DNA of 64,000 nt from Pseudoduganella buxea (GTDB taxonomy: Bacteria > Pseudomonadota > Gammaproteobacteria > Burkholderiales > Burkholderiaceae_D): contig NZ_WNKZ01000004.1 of NCBI RefSeq assembly GCF_009720835.1, forward strand, positions 62,001 to 126,000, given 5' to 3'. Positions 1-9,431 of this stretch are shown here, one piece after another. How positions within the stretch are numbered: the first letter of the stretch is position 1; each line of letters begins with the position of its first letter. Position numbers and translations under genes: made by a program. The notes beneath the pieces were generated by a model. That model had not been told where the DNA came from. It was given only the letters and a program-made list of their open reading frames with translations, and made no database searches.

Positions 1-1
1 A

Positions 2-1126
2 CTGAAGGGCGACTCGGAGCTGGCCGTGCTGACGATGGCGCAGGTGCTGGGCGATGCCGATGCGGCGGGCCAGCTGTTCGCCGGCTTCCTGGCGAAAAAT
101 CCCGGTGCACGCGAAGTGCGTGCGGCCTATGCCCGCATGCTGGTCGAGCAGAAGCGCTACGACAGGGCCCGCACCCAGTTCGAGGCGATATTGAAGGACC
201 AGCCGGACAACCCCGCCACCCTGTACGCGCTGGGCATCATCTCCGTGCAGGCCAACGATCCGAATGCGGCCGAGCAGTACCTGCGCCGCCACGTCGAACT
301 GGTGCAGAAGGCCAGCGACGGGGACGAGGGTGACGACGAACGCGAGGAGCGGGGCGATGCGTCGAAGGCCATCATGCTGCTGTCGCAGATCGCCGAGGAG
401 CGGGGCGACCTCGATGGCGCCATCGCCTGGCTGGACAAGGTCGACAGCGCCGATGCGCGCCTGGCCCTGACGGCGCAGCTCAAGCGCGCCCACCTGACGT
501 CGAAGAAGGGCGACCTGGAAGGGGCCCTGAAGCAGCTGCGCGAGATCGGTGCCGTCGATCCGGCCGAACAGGCCGAGGTGATGCAGACGGAGGGCCAGCT
601 GCTGCGCGACGCGGGGCGGGGCGCCGAAGCCTATGTGCTGCTGGCCGACGCCGTCAAGCGCTTCCCGGACAGCCCGGACCTGATGTACGACTTCGCGCTG
701 GCGGCCGAAAAACAGGGCAAGCCGGACGAAATGGAAGCAGCCCTGCGCAAGGTGATGGAAGCGGTGCCGGAGAACCACCATGCCTACAATGCGCTGGGCT
801 ACTCGCTGGCCGAGCGCGGCGTGCGCCTGGAAGAAGCCCACGCGCTGATCGAGAAGGCCCTGAAGATGGCGCCGGGCGATCCGTACATCATGGACAGCAT
901 GGGCTGGGTACAATTCCGCATGGGCCGCCTGAAGGAGGCGGAAGCAACGCTGCGCCAGGCCTACGCGCTGCGCAACGACGCGGAGATCGCCGTGCACCTG
1001 GGCGAAGTGCTGTGGCAGCAGGGCCGGCATGCCGAGGCGCAGAAGCTGTGGCGCGAAGCCCGCGCCAAGGACCCGAAGAGCGACGCCCTGCGCGACACGC
1101 TGGCGCGCCTGAACACCAGTATCTAA
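2..1126 (+). CDS. TPR-repeat protein, 5' end outside window
   Basis: The frame is open from the first bases, so the gene starts upstream; an internal GTG at 26 is not taken as the start. The visible 375 or so residues are helical and alanine/leucine-rich, with repeated 34-residue TPR signatures (for example YALGIISVQANDPNAAEQYL and YNALGYSLAERGVRLEEA). TPR arrays are protein-interaction scaffolds, and TPR proteins encoded before lolB are common in Betaproteobacteria, where they are usually predicted to be envelope-associated. Seven bases separate it from lolB, so the two are probably co-transcribed. No enzymatic domain is visible; the exact partner is unknown. Confidence 0.85.
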   Translation: MKGDSELAVLTMAQVLGDADAAGQLFAGFLAKNPGAREVRAAYARMLVEQKRYDRARTQFEAILKDQPDNPATLYALGIISVQANDPNAAEQYLRRHVELVQKASDGDEGDDEREERGDASKAIMLLSQIAEERGDLDGAIAWLDKVDSADARLALTAQLKRAHLTSKKGDLEGALKQLREIGAVDPAEQAEVMQTEGQLLRDAGRGAEAYVLLADAVKRFPDSPDLMYDFALAAEKQGKPDEMEAALRKVMEAVPENHHAYNALGYSLAERGVRLEEAHALIEKALKMAPGDPYIMDSMGWVQFRMGRLKEAEATLRQAYALRNDAEIAVHLGEVLWQQGRHAEAQKLWREARAKDPKSDALRDTLARLNTSI

Positions 1127-1133
1127 GGATCGT

Positions 1134-1748
1134 ATGAAGCACTGCATCAAACCCCGCGTGGGCTCCCTCGTCGTCTGCGCCGCCGCGCTGCTGGCCGGCT
1201 GCGCCACGACAGCGACGGCGCCGCTGTCGACCGCCAGCGTGGCACCCTACAACGACGTCGTCGACCTGGCGGGGCGCCTGTCGGTCAACTACATCAAGCA
1301 GGGCAAGCAGGAATCGCTGTCCGGCAAATTCGCCTGGCACCAGCAGGGGCCGCGCACGGACGTGACCTTGTCCTCGCCGCTGGGCCAGCAGATCGCCGCC
1401 ATCACCGTCACGCCGCAGGAAGCAACCTACCGCGAAGGCAAGGAGGCGCCCCGCAGCGCGCCCGATATCGACACGCTGTCGGCGCAGACCTTGGGCTGGC
1501 CGCTGCCCGTTTCCGGCCTGCGCGACTGGCTGCAGGGCTATGCGACGGCCGCGGGCGGCCAGCGCTTCGCAGCCAGCCCGGCACGGAACAAGGTCACCAC
1601 GCAGGACGGCTGGAAGCTCGAATTCGTGTCGTGGCAGGAAGGCAGCAGCCCGCCCAGGCCACGCAGGATCGACGCCGCGCGCGGCGCCGGCGGCGACATC
1701 GAGGAAGTGGCCATCCGTATCGTGATCGACCCGGCGGCCGGACAATGA
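1134..1748 (+). CDS. lolB: Outer-membrane lipoprotein LolB
   Basis: LolB receives lipoproteins from the periplasmic carrier LolA and inserts them into the outer membrane. The 204-aa product has a short basic N-terminus, a hydrophobic core and a lipobox (LLAGC, lipidated Cys23). The rest shows the LolB pattern GRLSVNY, then SGKFAWHQ and a basic, tryptophan-containing C-terminal half. Length fits the family. A ribosome binding site AAGGAT lies just upstream. It overlaps ispE by four bases (ATGA), and the lolB-ispE pairing is standard in proteobacteria, which supports the call despite low family-wide sequence identity. Confidence 0.92.
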   Translation: MKHCIKPRVGSLVVCAAALLAGCATTATAPLSTASVAPYNDVVDLAGRLSVNYIKQGKQESLSGKFAWHQQGPRTDVTLSSPLGQQIAAITVTPQEATYREGKEAPRSAPDIDTLSAQTLGWPLPVSGLRDWLQGYATAAGGQRFAASPARNKVTTQDGWKLEFVSWQEGSSPPRPRRIDAARGAGGDIEEVAIRIVIDPAAGQ

Positions 1749-2617
1749 GGCAGCTGCTCGACTGCCCGGCCCCGGCCAAGCTGAACCTGTTCCTGCACGT
1801 GACGGGGCGCCGCGCCGACGGCTACCACCTGCTGCAGACGGCGTTCCAGCTGATCGACCGGAGCGACCTGCTGCACTTCACCTTGCGCGACGACGACGCG
1901 ATCTGCCGCGTCACCGACGTGCCGGGCGTGCCGGAGGAATCGGACCTGATCGTGCGCGCCGCGCGCCTGCTGCAGGCCGAGGTGATCCGCCGCACGGGTC
2001 GCACGCCGCCCGGCGTCGATATCGCCATCGACAAGATCCTGCCGATGGGCGGCGGCCTGGGCGGCGGCTCGTCGGACGCGGCCACCACGCTGATGGCGCT
2101 GAACACCTTGTGGCAGGGCGGCCTGTCGCAGCAGGAACTGATGGACATGGGCCTGCCGCTGGGCGCGGACATCCCGTTCTTCCTGTTCGGCCGCACGGCT
2201 TTCGCTGAAGGCGTGGGCGAGGCCCTGCACGAGGTGGACGGGCCCGACTGCTGGTATCTCGTCATCGAGCCGGGTGTTTCAGTGCCCACCGCAAAGATTT
2301 TTTCATCGGAACATTTGACAAGGGACACGCCGCTCGTCATAATGGCGGACTTTTCCAGGCACTACGCAAAACGAAGTCAGTTGGGCGGGTTTGGAAAGAA
2401 CGATTTACAACAAGTGGCCTCCCGCTTGTTCCCGCCGGTGGCAGAGGCGGTAGAATGGCTGGGGGCGTACGGCGATGCCAGGATGACTGGCTCCGGAGCT
2501 TGTGTGTTCTGCGCGTTTGACAGCGAGGAACAGGTCGATGCGGTACTTGCGAAAGTACCCGCCGCCTGGAACGGCTGGAAAGCGAAAGCGCTGGAACGCC
2601 ATCCGATGCTGTCATGA
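1745..2617 (+). CDS. ispE: 4-diphosphocytidyl-2-C-methyl-D-erythritol kinase
   Basis: IspE phosphorylates CDP-methylerythritol in the MEP route to isoprenoid precursors, in the cytoplasm. The ATG chosen overlaps the lolB stop and gives 290 aa, the usual length; the frame is open further upstream but that region is lolB in another frame. The N-terminus has [20 protein letters not shown], and the GHMP-kinase glycine loop [13 protein letters not shown] is at residues 100-112. The C-terminal motif TGSGACVF is also present. The last third (after about base 2270) is less GC-rich than the rest of the gene, perhaps because it sits ahead of the tRNA promoter. Confidence 0.96.
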   Translation: MRQLLDCPAPAKLNLFLHVTGRRADGYHLLQTAFQLIDRSDLLHFTLRDDDAICRVTDVPGVPEESDLIVRAARLLQAEVIRRTGRTPPGVDIAIDKILPMGGGLGGGSSDAATTLMALNTLWQGGLSQQELMDMGLPLGADIPFFLFGRTAFAEGVGEALHEVDGPDCWYLVIEPGVSVPTAKIFSSEHLTRDTPLVIMADFSRHYAKRSQLGGFGKNDLQQVASRLFPPVAEAVEWLGAYGDARMTGSGACVFCAFDSEEQVDAVLAKVPAAWNGWKAKALERHPMLS

Positions 2618-2663
2618 TGTTCAAGTGAATATCGGCACTGAAAGTTGTGAAACGTAAAAAGAT

Positions 2664-2692
2664 TTGGCTTTATGTTGGAGATGCAGTATAAT
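2664..2692 (+). promoter_or_regulatory. Sigma-70 promoter for tRNA-Gln
   Basis: TTGGCT (2664-2669) and a perfect TATAAT (2687-2692) are spaced by 17 bases and lie about 35 bases before the tRNA. The downstream discriminator is GC-rich, as is typical of stringently controlled stable-RNA promoters. Seen in sequence; activity is inferred. Confidence 0.75.
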
Positions 2693-2727
2693 GCTCGCCA
2701 TCTGACAGAAAGCAGTCAGTCAAGCGT

Positions 2728-2804
2728 AGGGGAATCGCCAAGCTGGTTAAGGCACCGGATTTTGATTCCGGCATACCAAGGTTCGAATCCTTGTTCCCCT
2801 GCCA
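2728..2804 (+). tRNA. tRNA-Gln (anticodon UUG)
   Basis: A full cloverleaf can be drawn. The acceptor arms AGGGGAA/TTCCCCT pair. The anticodon stem CCGGA/TCCGG encloses the loop TTTTGAT with anticodon TTG at 2762-2764, and the T-arm contains GGTTCGAATCC. The CCA end is encoded (2802-2804). This position between ispE and prs is conserved in Betaproteobacteria. Confidence 0.97.
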
Positions 2805-2851
2805 CCAATTTTCTTCGGTCTGTCGATGCGCAGGCTCCAGCCGAAGTAAAA

Positions 2852-2886
2852 CAAAAAAATGCCCCTGCCGAGCCGGGGCTTTTTTA
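2852..2886 (+). terminator. Rho-independent terminator after tRNA-Gln
   Basis: An A-run, GCCCC stem, GGGGC stem and six T residues form a typical intrinsic terminator ahead of prs. Read-through into prs is possible because no strong separate prs promoter was seen. Confidence 0.75.
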
Positions 2887-2956
2887 TTCCGTTTTTTTTC
2901 ACATGCTGGATTCGTTCCGGTGTATTCAAGTCAATGCTTACCTTCCTGGGACTCCC

Positions 2957-3907
2957 ATGGCTTACGAAAACCTGATGGTTTTTACCGGCAACGCTAATCC
3001 TGCGTTGGCAGAAGGGGTCGCAAAAAATCTCGGCATCCCCCTCGGCAAAGCGGTCGTTTCGAAATTCTCGGACGGCGAAGTAATGGTCGAAATCAACGAG
3101 AACGTGCGCGGTAAAGACGTCTTCGTGCTGCAATCGACCTGCGCGCCCACCAACGACAGCCTGATGGAACTGATCCTGATGGTCGATGCCCTGAAACGCG
3201 CATCCGCTGGCCGCATCACGGCCGCCATTCCTTACTTTGGTTACGCCCGCCAGGATCGCCGCCCGCGTTCCGCCCGCGTGGCCATTTCGGCTAAAGTCGT
3301 CGCCAATATGCTGGAAAAAGCCGGTGTCGAGCGTGTCCTGATCATGGACCTGCATGCCGACCAGATCCAGGGCTTCTTCGATATTCCCGTCGATAATATC
3401 TACGCGTCGCCGATCCTGCTGGGCGACCTGCAGAAAAAAGATCACCAGGACCTGCTGGTGGTGTCGCCCGACGTCGGCGGCGTGGTCCGCGCCCGCGCGC
3501 TGGCCAAGCGCCTCGGCTGCGACCTGGCCATCATCGACAAGCGCCGTCCGAAAGCCAACGTTTCCGAAGTGATGAACATCATCGGCGACGTCGAAGGCCG
3601 CAACTGCGTCATCATGGACGATATGGTCGATACCGCCGGCACCTTGGTAAAAGCTGCCGAAGTCCTGAAGGAACGCGGCGCCAAGAAAGTCATCGCGTAT
3701 TGCACGCACCCTGTGCTGTCCGGCCCGGCAATCGAACGCATCACCAATTCCTCGCTGGACGAGCTGGTGGTGACGGACACGATTCCCCTGTCCGACGCCG
3801 GTCGTGCCTGCGGCAAGATCCGTCAACTGACCTGCGCACCGCTGCTGGCAGAGACGTTCAAGCGCATCATCAAGGGCGATTCCGTGATCTCCCTGTTCGT
3901 CGACTAA
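2957..3907 (+). CDS. prs: Ribose-phosphate pyrophosphokinase
   Basis: PRPP synthase makes phosphoribosyl pyrophosphate from ribose 5-phosphate and ATP for nucleotide, histidine, tryptophan and NAD synthesis. The start [11 protein letters not shown] gives 316 aa, matching the family. The frame is open upstream through the tRNA, but that extension cannot be protein. Seen: the YARQDRR segment near residue 95, the metal-binding [11 protein letters not shown] near 131, and the PRPP loop [13 protein letters not shown] near 216-228. It is followed by a hairpin and then the bL25 gene, the usual neighbour. Confidence 0.97.
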   Translation: MAYENLMVFTGNANPALAEGVAKNLGIPLGKAVVSKFSDGEVMVEINENVRGKDVFVLQSTCAPTNDSLMELILMVDALKRASAGRITAAIPYFGYARQDRRPRSARVAISAKVVANMLEKAGVERVLIMDLHADQIQGFFDIPVDNIYASPILLGDLQKKDHQDLLVVSPDVGGVVRARALAKRLGCDLAIIDKRRPKANVSEVMNIIGDVEGRNCVIMDDMVDTAGTLVKAAEVLKERGAKKVIAYCTHPVLSGPAIERITNSSLDELVVTDTIPLSDAGRACGKIRQLTCAPLLAETFKRIIKGDSVISLFVD

Positions 3908-3932
3908 ACACCGCGAACGATCGGTATTTATG

Positions 3933-3970
3933 GCGGCGCGCCCGGTTTTCGACCGGCGCGCCGCTGCGTT
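3933..3970 (+). terminator. Strong GC hairpin after prs, possible terminator
   Basis: A 12-bp stem with one bulged C (3933-3945 with 3953-3964) around a TTTTCGA loop lies 25 bases after the prs stop. The trailing T-run is short and interrupted, so termination may be partial and rplY may still be read from prs. Confidence 0.5.
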
Positions 3971-4082
3971 TTATCCGGCAGCGTGCAATCAATATGCCGC
4001 GCACTGCCGATTTCGAAGCCATCCTGGTCGCGGGAGGCTTTATAACTCGGGGCGCAAGTCCTGAACTCTCTTGGAGTATCAA

Positions 4083-4682
4083 ATGAAAGTTGTTGCATTC
4101 AAACGCGAACTGCAGGGCACGGGTGCGAGCCGCCGCCTGCGTATTTCCGGCCAAACCCCTGGCATCATCTACGGCGGCGCCGAAGCCCCCGTGACGATCG
4201 CCCTGGACCACAACGCGCTGTACCACGCGCTGAAAAAAGAAGCTTTCCACGGTTCGATCCTGGACCTGGAAATCGACGGCAAGGTACAGAAAGTGCTGCT
4301 GCGCGACTTCCAGATGCACGCATACAAGCAACTGGTCCTGCACGCTGACTTCCAGCGCGTCGACGCCAACCAGCCGATCCACGTCAAAGTGGCACTGCAC
4401 TTCGAAAACGCCGACGTGTCGCCAGCCGTCAAGCTGCACGGCGCCACGATCAGCCACGTGCTGAACGAAATCGAAGTTTCGTGCCTGCCGTCGGCCCTGC
4501 CGGAATTCATCTCCGTCGACCTGTCGACGATGGATGTCGGCACCACGCTGCACATCTCCGACCTGACCTTCCCGGAAGGCGTGTCGGCCCTGACGCACGG
4601 CAACAACCTGACCGTCGCTACCGCTTCGGTACCGGCCGGCCAGGTGTCCGCCGACGCGGCCGCCACCGAAGAGAAGAAGTAA
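4083..4682 (+). CDS. rplY: 50S ribosomal protein L25/general stress protein Ctc
   Basis: bL25 binds 5S rRNA in the large ribosomal subunit. The ATG at 4083 follows a TTGGAG ribosome binding site at a good distance; an in-frame TTG twelve bases earlier is part of that site. The 199-aa product is the long two-domain (Ctc-type) form. The N-terminal L25 domain covers about residues 1-95 ([20 protein letters not shown] and YGG), followed by the C-terminal beta domain with [18 protein letters not shown]. The tail is short and alanine/glutamate/lysine-rich. Gene order prs-rplY-pth is conserved, although here two transporter genes precede pth. Confidence 0.96.
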   Translation: MKVVAFKRELQGTGASRRLRISGQTPGIIYGGAEAPVTIALDHNALYHALKKEAFHGSILDLEIDGKVQKVLLRDFQMHAYKQLVLHADFQRVDANQPIHVKVALHFENADVSPAVKLHGATISHVLNEIEVSCLPSALPEFISVDLSTMDVGTTLHISDLTFPEGVSALTHGNNLTVATASVPAGQVSADAAATEEKK

Positions 4683-4716
4683 TCTCGACCATTTGCCGCG
4701 TTCGCGCGGCAAACGC

Positions 4717-4746
4717 AAAAACCCTGCTGCGGCAGGGTTTTTTTTT
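4717..4746 (+). terminator. Rho-independent terminator after rplY
   Basis: AAAAACCCTGC, loop TGCG and GCAGGG followed by nine T residues make a textbook intrinsic terminator 35 bases after the rplY stop. Confidence 0.88.
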
Positions 4747-4782
4747 GCGCATACTGTTCCCTACAAACGCGAAAGGACTGTC

Positions 4783-5217
4783 ATGATCATCGACTGGCAA
4801 CACTTCACCCCCTGGACCTCGCTGGCCGGCGGCATGCTGATCGGCCTGGCCGCAGCCATGCTGATCCTGCTCAACGGCCGCATCGCCGGCATCAGCGGCA
4901 TTCTCGGCGGCCTGCTGCGTGCGCCGCGCCACGACCGCCGCTGGCGCCTGGCCTTCCTTGCCGGCCTGTTGCTGGCAGCGCCCTTGTGGAGCGGCGTGAC
5001 GGCATTGCCGGCCGTGCGCCCCGTGGCCGGCACCGCGATGCTGGTCGTGGCCGGGCTGCTGGTGGGCCTGGGCACGCGCTATGGCGGCGGCTGCACCAGC
5101 GGGCACGGCGTGTGCGGCCTGGCACGGCTGTCGCCCCGCTCGGCGGCGGCCACTGCTTGCTTCATGCTGGCGGGGGCCGTCACGGTCTTCGTGATGCGTC
5201 ACGTGACAGGAGCCTGA
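4783..5217 (+). CDS. YeeE/YedE-type transporter, N-terminal-type half
   Basis: This 144-aa protein is almost entirely hydrophobic, with about four membrane segments. It carries the YeeE/YedE signature [20 protein letters not shown] around residues 100-119. Family members import thiosulfate or related sulfur compounds; conserved cysteines in this motif are thought to handle the substrate. In E. coli and Spirochaeta the transporter is one chain with two pseudo-symmetric halves; here the halves are separate genes one base apart. ATG follows GAAAGGACTGTC. The exact substrate cannot be read from sequence. Confidence 0.88.
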   Translation: MIIDWQHFTPWTSLAGGMLIGLAAAMLILLNGRIAGISGILGGLLRAPRHDRRWRLAFLAGLLLAAPLWSGVTALPAVRPVAGTAMLVVAGLLVGLGTRYGGGCTSGHGVCGLARLSPRSAAATACFMLAGAVTVFVMRHVTGA

Positions 5218-5218
5218 C

Positions 5219-5638
5219 ATGCCCAATGCAATTGCGCTGCTTGCCGGCCTGCTGTTCGGCTTCGGCCTGATCCTCTCCGGCATGACCGACCCGGCCAAGG
5301 TCACGGCCTTCCTCGACGTGGCCGGCCGCTGGGACCCGTCGCTGGCCTTCGTCATGGGCGGCGCGCTGCTGGTGGCGCTGCCGGCGTTCCAGTTCGCACG
5401 CCGGCGCGGCACCACCTTGCAGGGCGAGCCGCTGCATCTGCCGACGGCGCGCCGCATCGACGGGCGCCTGGTGGGCGGCAGCATCGCCTTCGGCGTCGGC
5501 TGGGGCCTGTCCGGTTATTGCCCCGGCCCAGCGCTGGCGTCGTTGTCGATGGCCGGCACGGCGGTGTGGCCCTTCTTCATCGCCATGCTGGTGGGGATGG
5601 TGCTGTACGAGATTCCCGAATGGTGGCGTGGGCGGTGA
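5219..5638 (+). CDS. YeeE/YedE-type transporter, second half (DUF6691-like)
   Basis: A 139-aa membrane protein begins one base after the stop of the first half, implying a translationally coupled pair. It starts with two membrane segments containing FGFGLILSGMTDPAKV, a known motif of the partner half, and has GWGLSGYCPGPAL near residues 94-106 with the conserved Cys. Together the two would form a complete pore. Such pairs often sit with rhodanese or sulfur-dioxygenase genes, but none is present here, so the role in sulfur uptake is by family only. Confidence 0.87.
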   Translation: MPNAIALLAGLLFGFGLILSGMTDPAKVTAFLDVAGRWDPSLAFVMGGALLVALPAFQFARRRGTTLQGEPLHLPTARRIDGRLVGGSIAFGVGWGLSGYCPGPALASLSMAGTAVWPFFIAMLVGMVLYEIPEWWRGR

Positions 5639-5678
5639 AACTCCGGGATAATCCCGCTTTTCTTCCCACCTTCGCGCC

Positions 5679-6263
5679 ATGACCATCCGCCTGATCGTCG
5701 GCCTCGGCAACCCCGGAGCCGAATACGAACAAACCCGCCACAACGCCGGCTTCTGGCTGGTCGACAACCTGGCCCGCGGCATGCCCGGCACCTTCCTTCA
5801 GCGCGAAAGCCGCTTCAACGCGCTGGCCGCGAAAGGCAGCATCGGCGGCCAGGAAGTGTGGCTGCTGGAACCGCAAACCTATATGAACCGCTCCGGCCAG
5901 TCCGTCGGCGGCCTGGCGCGCTTCTTCAAGATCAATCCGGACGAAATCCTCGTCGTGCACGACGAACTCGATCTGCCGCCCGGTGCGGCCAAGCTGAAGA
6001 AGGGCGGTTCCTCCGGCGGGCACAATGGCCTGAAGGACATCACGGCGGCCCTGGGCACGCAGGACTACTGGCGCCTGCGCCTGGGCATCGGCCACCCCCG
6101 CACCCTGAACCTGGCGCAGAACGTGGCCGACTTCGTGCTGCACCGGCCCCGCCGCGAGGAGCAGCTCCTGATCGACGAAGCGATCGAGAAGAGCCTGAAG
6201 GTCATTCCGCTGGCCGTGGCCGGCAAGATGGCGCTGGCGACGACGGCGCTGCACACGGCCTGA
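5679..6263 (+). CDS. pth: Peptidyl-tRNA hydrolase
   Basis: Pth recycles peptidyl-tRNAs that drop off ribosomes by cleaving the ester bond. The 194-aa protein matches the family length. Seen: [19 protein letters not shown] at residues 8-26 with catalytic His21, the [10 protein letters not shown] segment with its substrate-binding Asn, and HDELDLPPG followed by [13 protein letters not shown]. It follows the YeeE pair by 40 bases, and ychF comes later on the same strand, with two opposite-strand signalling genes in between. Confidence 0.97.
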   Translation: MTIRLIVGLGNPGAEYEQTRHNAGFWLVDNLARGMPGTFLQRESRFNALAAKGSIGGQEVWLLEPQTYMNRSGQSVGGLARFFKINPDEILVVHDELDLPPGAAKLKKGGSSGGHNGLKDITAALGTQDYWRLRLGIGHPRTLNLAQNVADFVLHRPRREEQLLIDEAIEKSLKVIPLAVAGKMALATTALHTA

Positions 6264-6295
6264 TCGGGCCTGATCGCGGCCGGCCGGTAGCCTGA

Positions 6296-7948
6296 TCACG
6301 CCTGGCGCGGCAAGGTCACGCGAAACAGCGAGCCCTGGCCCGGTTCACTGCGCACCTCGATGGTGCCGCCGTGCTTGCGCACGATGCCGTAGGACAGCGA
6401 CAGCCCCAGGCCCGTGCCCTTGCCGACCGGCTTGGTCGTGAAGAAGGGCTCGAAGATGCGCGACAGGTGTTCCGGCGCGATGCCGGCGCCGCTGTCCTCG
6501 ATCTCGACCCACAGCGTGGCCGCATCGAAACCGGTGCGCACCGTGATCAATCCCCGTTCCGCGATGGCGTGGCCGGCGTTGATCATGAGGTTCATGAAGA
6601 CCTGGTTCAGTTGCGACGGCAGGCATTCGATTTCCGGCACGCCGGCGTAGTCCTTGACGACGTCGGCCTTGTATTTCAAGTCGTTGGCGACCAGGTTCAA
6701 GGTGCTGTCCAGGCCCCGTTCCACATTGGCCCACTGGCGCTGCGACTCGGACACGTGCGAGAAATCCTTCAGGTCCTGGACGATGCTTTTCACCCGTTTC
6801 AGGCCCTCCATCGATTCGGTCAGCAGCGCGCCGATATCCTCGCGCAGCCAGGCCGCGTCGATCTCCTGCCGGATCGTGTCGACCCGCGCCAGGTCCGGCG
6901 CTGCCAGTGCGCCGTCCATTGCCTCGTAGGCCTCCAGCAGTTTCAGCAGCCCCTGCGCATACACCTGCAAGGTGCCGACATTGGTGCTGACAAAGGCGAT
7001 CGGATTGTTGATCTCGTGCGCCACGCCGGCCGCCAGCAGGCCGACTGACGCCATCTTTTCGGCCTGCAGCAACTGCATCTGGGCCGCCCCCAGCTTGCCG
7101 ATCAGTTCTTCCTGCCGTGCCTTCTCCTCGTGCAAGGTGGCGTTGGCCGTCTGCAGCGCGGCCGTGCGTTCCACCACGCGCGCCTCGAGCTGGTCGCGCG
7201 ATTCGCGCAGCGCCGCTTCATCCTGCTCGCGCTGCGTGATGTCGTTGAAGCCGAACACGCGCCCGATGATGCGTTCGCCCAGCCGCTGCGGACGCGACGT
7301 GCATTCGAACACGCGCCCGCTGGCAAGGTGGAAGCGGTCTACCGTCGCGCGCTCGTCGACCAGCTGCTGCAGCCGCGCGCGGCAGGTCGGTCCTTCGGCC
7401 ACGGCGCCGCACAGATGGTCGAGGATGCCGGCATCGTCCTGCCCATCCAGCAAATTCTGGGGAATCGCCCACATCCGGCTGAACAGCCGGTTCATGCTGG
7501 CGATGCGGCCGTGCCAGTCGATCACGAGGATGCCGTTGCCGGTCGATTCGAGCGTGGCCTGGAGCTGCGACAAGGTCTGCGCCAGCACGTCTTCCAGCTT
7601 GTGCTCGTGCTGCACGTCGCGCGCCGACACGAGCATCAGCACGGCGCCATCGTGCGTCAAGGCCCGCACCGATTTCGATACCGCCAGCAGCTCGCCGTCG
7701 GCGCGGCGGTACTGGCCATCCTGGCTTTCGATGTCCGCGTGGCGCCCGCCCCGCACGTCTTCCCAGTAGAACAGGTCCTGCAGGGCGCTGTCGATATCGG
7801 TGATGGCCATCGCCAGCAGCTGCTCCTTCGTGTAGTTCAGCAGCTGTTCGACGGCGCGGTTGACGCCGACGATGCGCAGGGTGCGGGGCTCGACCAGCAG
7901 CATCAGGCTGGCGCTGTGGTCGAGCATCAGTTGGGCCAGGTCGTTCAT
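6296..7948 (-). CDS. PAS-domain sensor histidine kinase
   Basis: This 550-aa protein has no membrane segment, so it is predicted to be cytoplasmic. Two PAS regions (about 10-110 and 130-245) are followed by a coiled coil (about 245-300). The dimerisation helix contains GVAHEINNPIAFV with phosphoacceptor His311, and the C-terminal ATPase domain has an N-box (NQVFMNLMINAGHAI), DSGAGI, FEPFFTTKPVGKGTGLGL. The HEINNPI form is typical of kinases that work with separate regulators. Its start overlaps the stop of the HD-GYP gene (ATGA), so the pair is coupled and may link a redox or ligand signal to c-di-GMP. No response regulator is next to it. Confidence 0.92.
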   Translation of the reverse strand: MNDLAQLMLDHSASLMLLVEPRTLRIVGVNRAVEQLLNYTKEQLLAMAITDIDSALQDLFYWEDVRGGRHADIESQDGQYRRADGELLAVSKSVRALTHDGAVLMLVSARDVQHEHKLEDVLAQTLSQLQATLESTGNGILVIDWHGRIASMNRLFSRMWAIPQNLLDGQDDAGILDHLCGAVAEGPTCRARLQQLVDERATVDRFHLASGRVFECTSRPQRLGERIIGRVFGFNDITQREQDEAALRESRDQLEARVVERTAALQTANATLHEEKARQEELIGKLGAAQMQLLQAEKMASVGLLAAGVAHEINNPIAFVSTNVGTLQVYAQGLLKLLEAYEAMDGALAAPDLARVDTIRQEIDAAWLREDIGALLTESMEGLKRVKSIVQDLKDFSHVSESQRQWANVERGLDSTLNLVANDLKYKADVVKDYAGVPEIECLPSQLNQVFMNLMINAGHAIAERGLITVRTGFDAATLWVEIEDSGAGIAPEHLSRIFEPFFTTKPVGKGTGLGLSLSYGIVRKHGGTIEVRSEPGQGSLFRVTLPRQA

Positions 7949-9228
7949 GGCGCGGCGGCGCCGGGCTGGCCGGCATCGAAATAGTAGCTGACGCGCCGGC
8001 GCGGGCTCAGGTAGGCCACCACGGCCGGCGGCACCTGGGCCGGCCGCACGGCGCGCACGATGTTCAGTTCACCGTCCCGTTCCAGGTCGACGACGATGGC
8101 TTCGTGCTTCGGCACGCCCGGGTCGAACACCACCAGCATCGGCTTCATCGGCCGCGCCGTGTTGACGGTGCTGACCATGCCCAGCATGCCGTTCGACAGC
8201 TGCACCAGGGTGCCGGGCGGGTACACGCCCAGGCAGTGGATGAACACCTGCAGCAGTTTCGGATCGAACCGGGCGCGGTGCTTCGCGAACATCGTCGACA
8301 GCGCCTCGTGCGGCGTCTGCGCGGCGGCCAGGTCGACGGGGTTGCACATTTCGTCGTAATGGTCGGCGATGGCGACGATGCGCGCCAGCAGGCCGATCGC
8401 TTCGCCGCGCAGTCCGCCCGGATAGCCGCTGCCGTCGAAGCGCTCGTGGTGTTCGCCGATGACGCCGGCGGCCGCCTTGATGCCGTCGACCCCGTGCATG
8501 CCCTGCACCAGATCCACGCCGTAGCGGGGATGCAGCTCGAACAGGTGCTGTTCGCTGGCCGTCAGCGGGCCCGGGGCCGTCAGCAGGCGTTCCGGGATGG
8601 TGCGGCAGCCGGCATCGTGCAGCAGCGCGCCAAGTCCCAGCGCGGCGGCCACGGGTTGGGGCAGGCCGATCTCGCGCGCCATCATCAACGACAGCATCGT
8701 CACGTTCAGCGCGTGGCAGCAGGTGTCCTCGCCGCCGGCGGCGTCGCCCATCACGTGGATCGCCAGCTCGGGCGCGTCGAGGATCGACTCGGTGATCTGC
8801 CCGACCAGCTGGACGGCCTGGCGCGCACTGTCCTCGGGGCGGGCGAACAGCTGGCGTTCGATGGCGTGGATGCGGCGCGTCGTGTCGGCGCAGGCCCGCT
8901 CGACGCGCACCGTGCTGGCGCGCAGCACGCGCAGCCGTTCCACCATCGCCAGCTTGGCCTGCAGGGCGGGGGCGTCAGGTGCCGGGGCGGCCGCTTGCGC
9001 CGCGACCGGCTGGGTCGACGGCGGCAGGGGCCGCACGTCCGACAGGTCGGGGTGGACGCGCACGCTGGCCAGGCCCAGCGCGCACAAGGTGGCGATCTGC
9101 TCCGCGCTTTTCAGCTTGAAGCGGCTGAAAGTGAACGGGTGCTCGAACCATTTCAGGTCCAGCTCCACGTACAGGCCGATGCACAACCGGTCCATCGTAA
9201 CCTGCTCGTCTCTGTGGCTGTCGTCCAT
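7945..9228 (-). CDS. HD-GYP domain c-di-GMP phosphodiesterase
   Basis: HD-GYP proteins hydrolyse the second messenger c-di-GMP. The start chosen (MDDSHRDEQVTM) has a good ribosome binding site, AGGAGAAACCC, and gives 427 aa; longer in-frame starts reach into the ychF promoter region and are rejected. The N-terminal 130 residues resemble DUF3391 (LCIGLYVELDLKWFEHPF, then FKLKSAEQI). The HD pair is in LLHDAG near residue 202 and the GYP motif is in HHERFDGSGYPGGL near residue 262. Metal ligands appear intact, with HDAG instead of the commoner HDIG. A C-terminal region of about 80 residues follows. It is the first gene of a two-gene unit with the histidine kinase. Confidence 0.92.
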   Translation of the reverse strand: MDDSHRDEQVTMDRLCIGLYVELDLKWFEHPFTFSRFKLKSAEQIATLCALGLASVRVHPDLSDVRPLPPSTQPVAAQAAAPAPDAPALQAKLAMVERLRVLRASTVRVERACADTTRRIHAIERQLFARPEDSARQAVQLVGQITESILDAPELAIHVMGDAAGGEDTCCHALNVTMLSLMMAREIGLPQPVAAALGLGALLHDAGCRTIPERLLTAPGPLTASEQHLFELHPRYGVDLVQGMHGVDGIKAAAGVIGEHHERFDGSGYPGGLRGEAIGLLARIVAIADHYDEMCNPVDLAAAQTPHEALSTMFAKHRARFDPKLLQVFIHCLGVYPPGTLVQLSNGMLGMVSTVNTARPMKPMLVVFDPGVPKHEAIVVDLERDGELNIVRAVRPAQVPPAVVAYLSPRRRVSYYFDAGQPGAAAP

Positions 9229-9336
9229 GGGTTTCTCCTGCCTGGGAGCGCCAGTGCGGCGTTCCTGGCCCCAGTGTACGCCATAATTGCCCCAAGGAAT
9301 CATCGATGTGGCGAAGATCCGGGCCCGGCGGGGCGC

Positions 9337-9342
9337 TATAAT
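9337..9342 (+). promoter_or_regulatory. Candidate -10 element for ychF
   Basis: A perfect TATAAT followed by a GC-rich discriminator lies 90 bases before ychF. No clear -35 hexamer is seen at the right spacing, so this is only a candidate. Confidence 0.45.
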
Positions 9343-9431
9343 GCGCACATTCCCCAGCCCCTGCGTTACGGAAAGCACACAAGCGGTGTGCACGCGCCCG
9401 GCGGCGGCATTCACATTTAACAAGGAATTCC

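Noticed and set aside
2672-2956. N-terminal extension of prs through tRNA-Gln
   Set aside because: It crosses a complete tRNA gene and terminator; the family start is at 2957.
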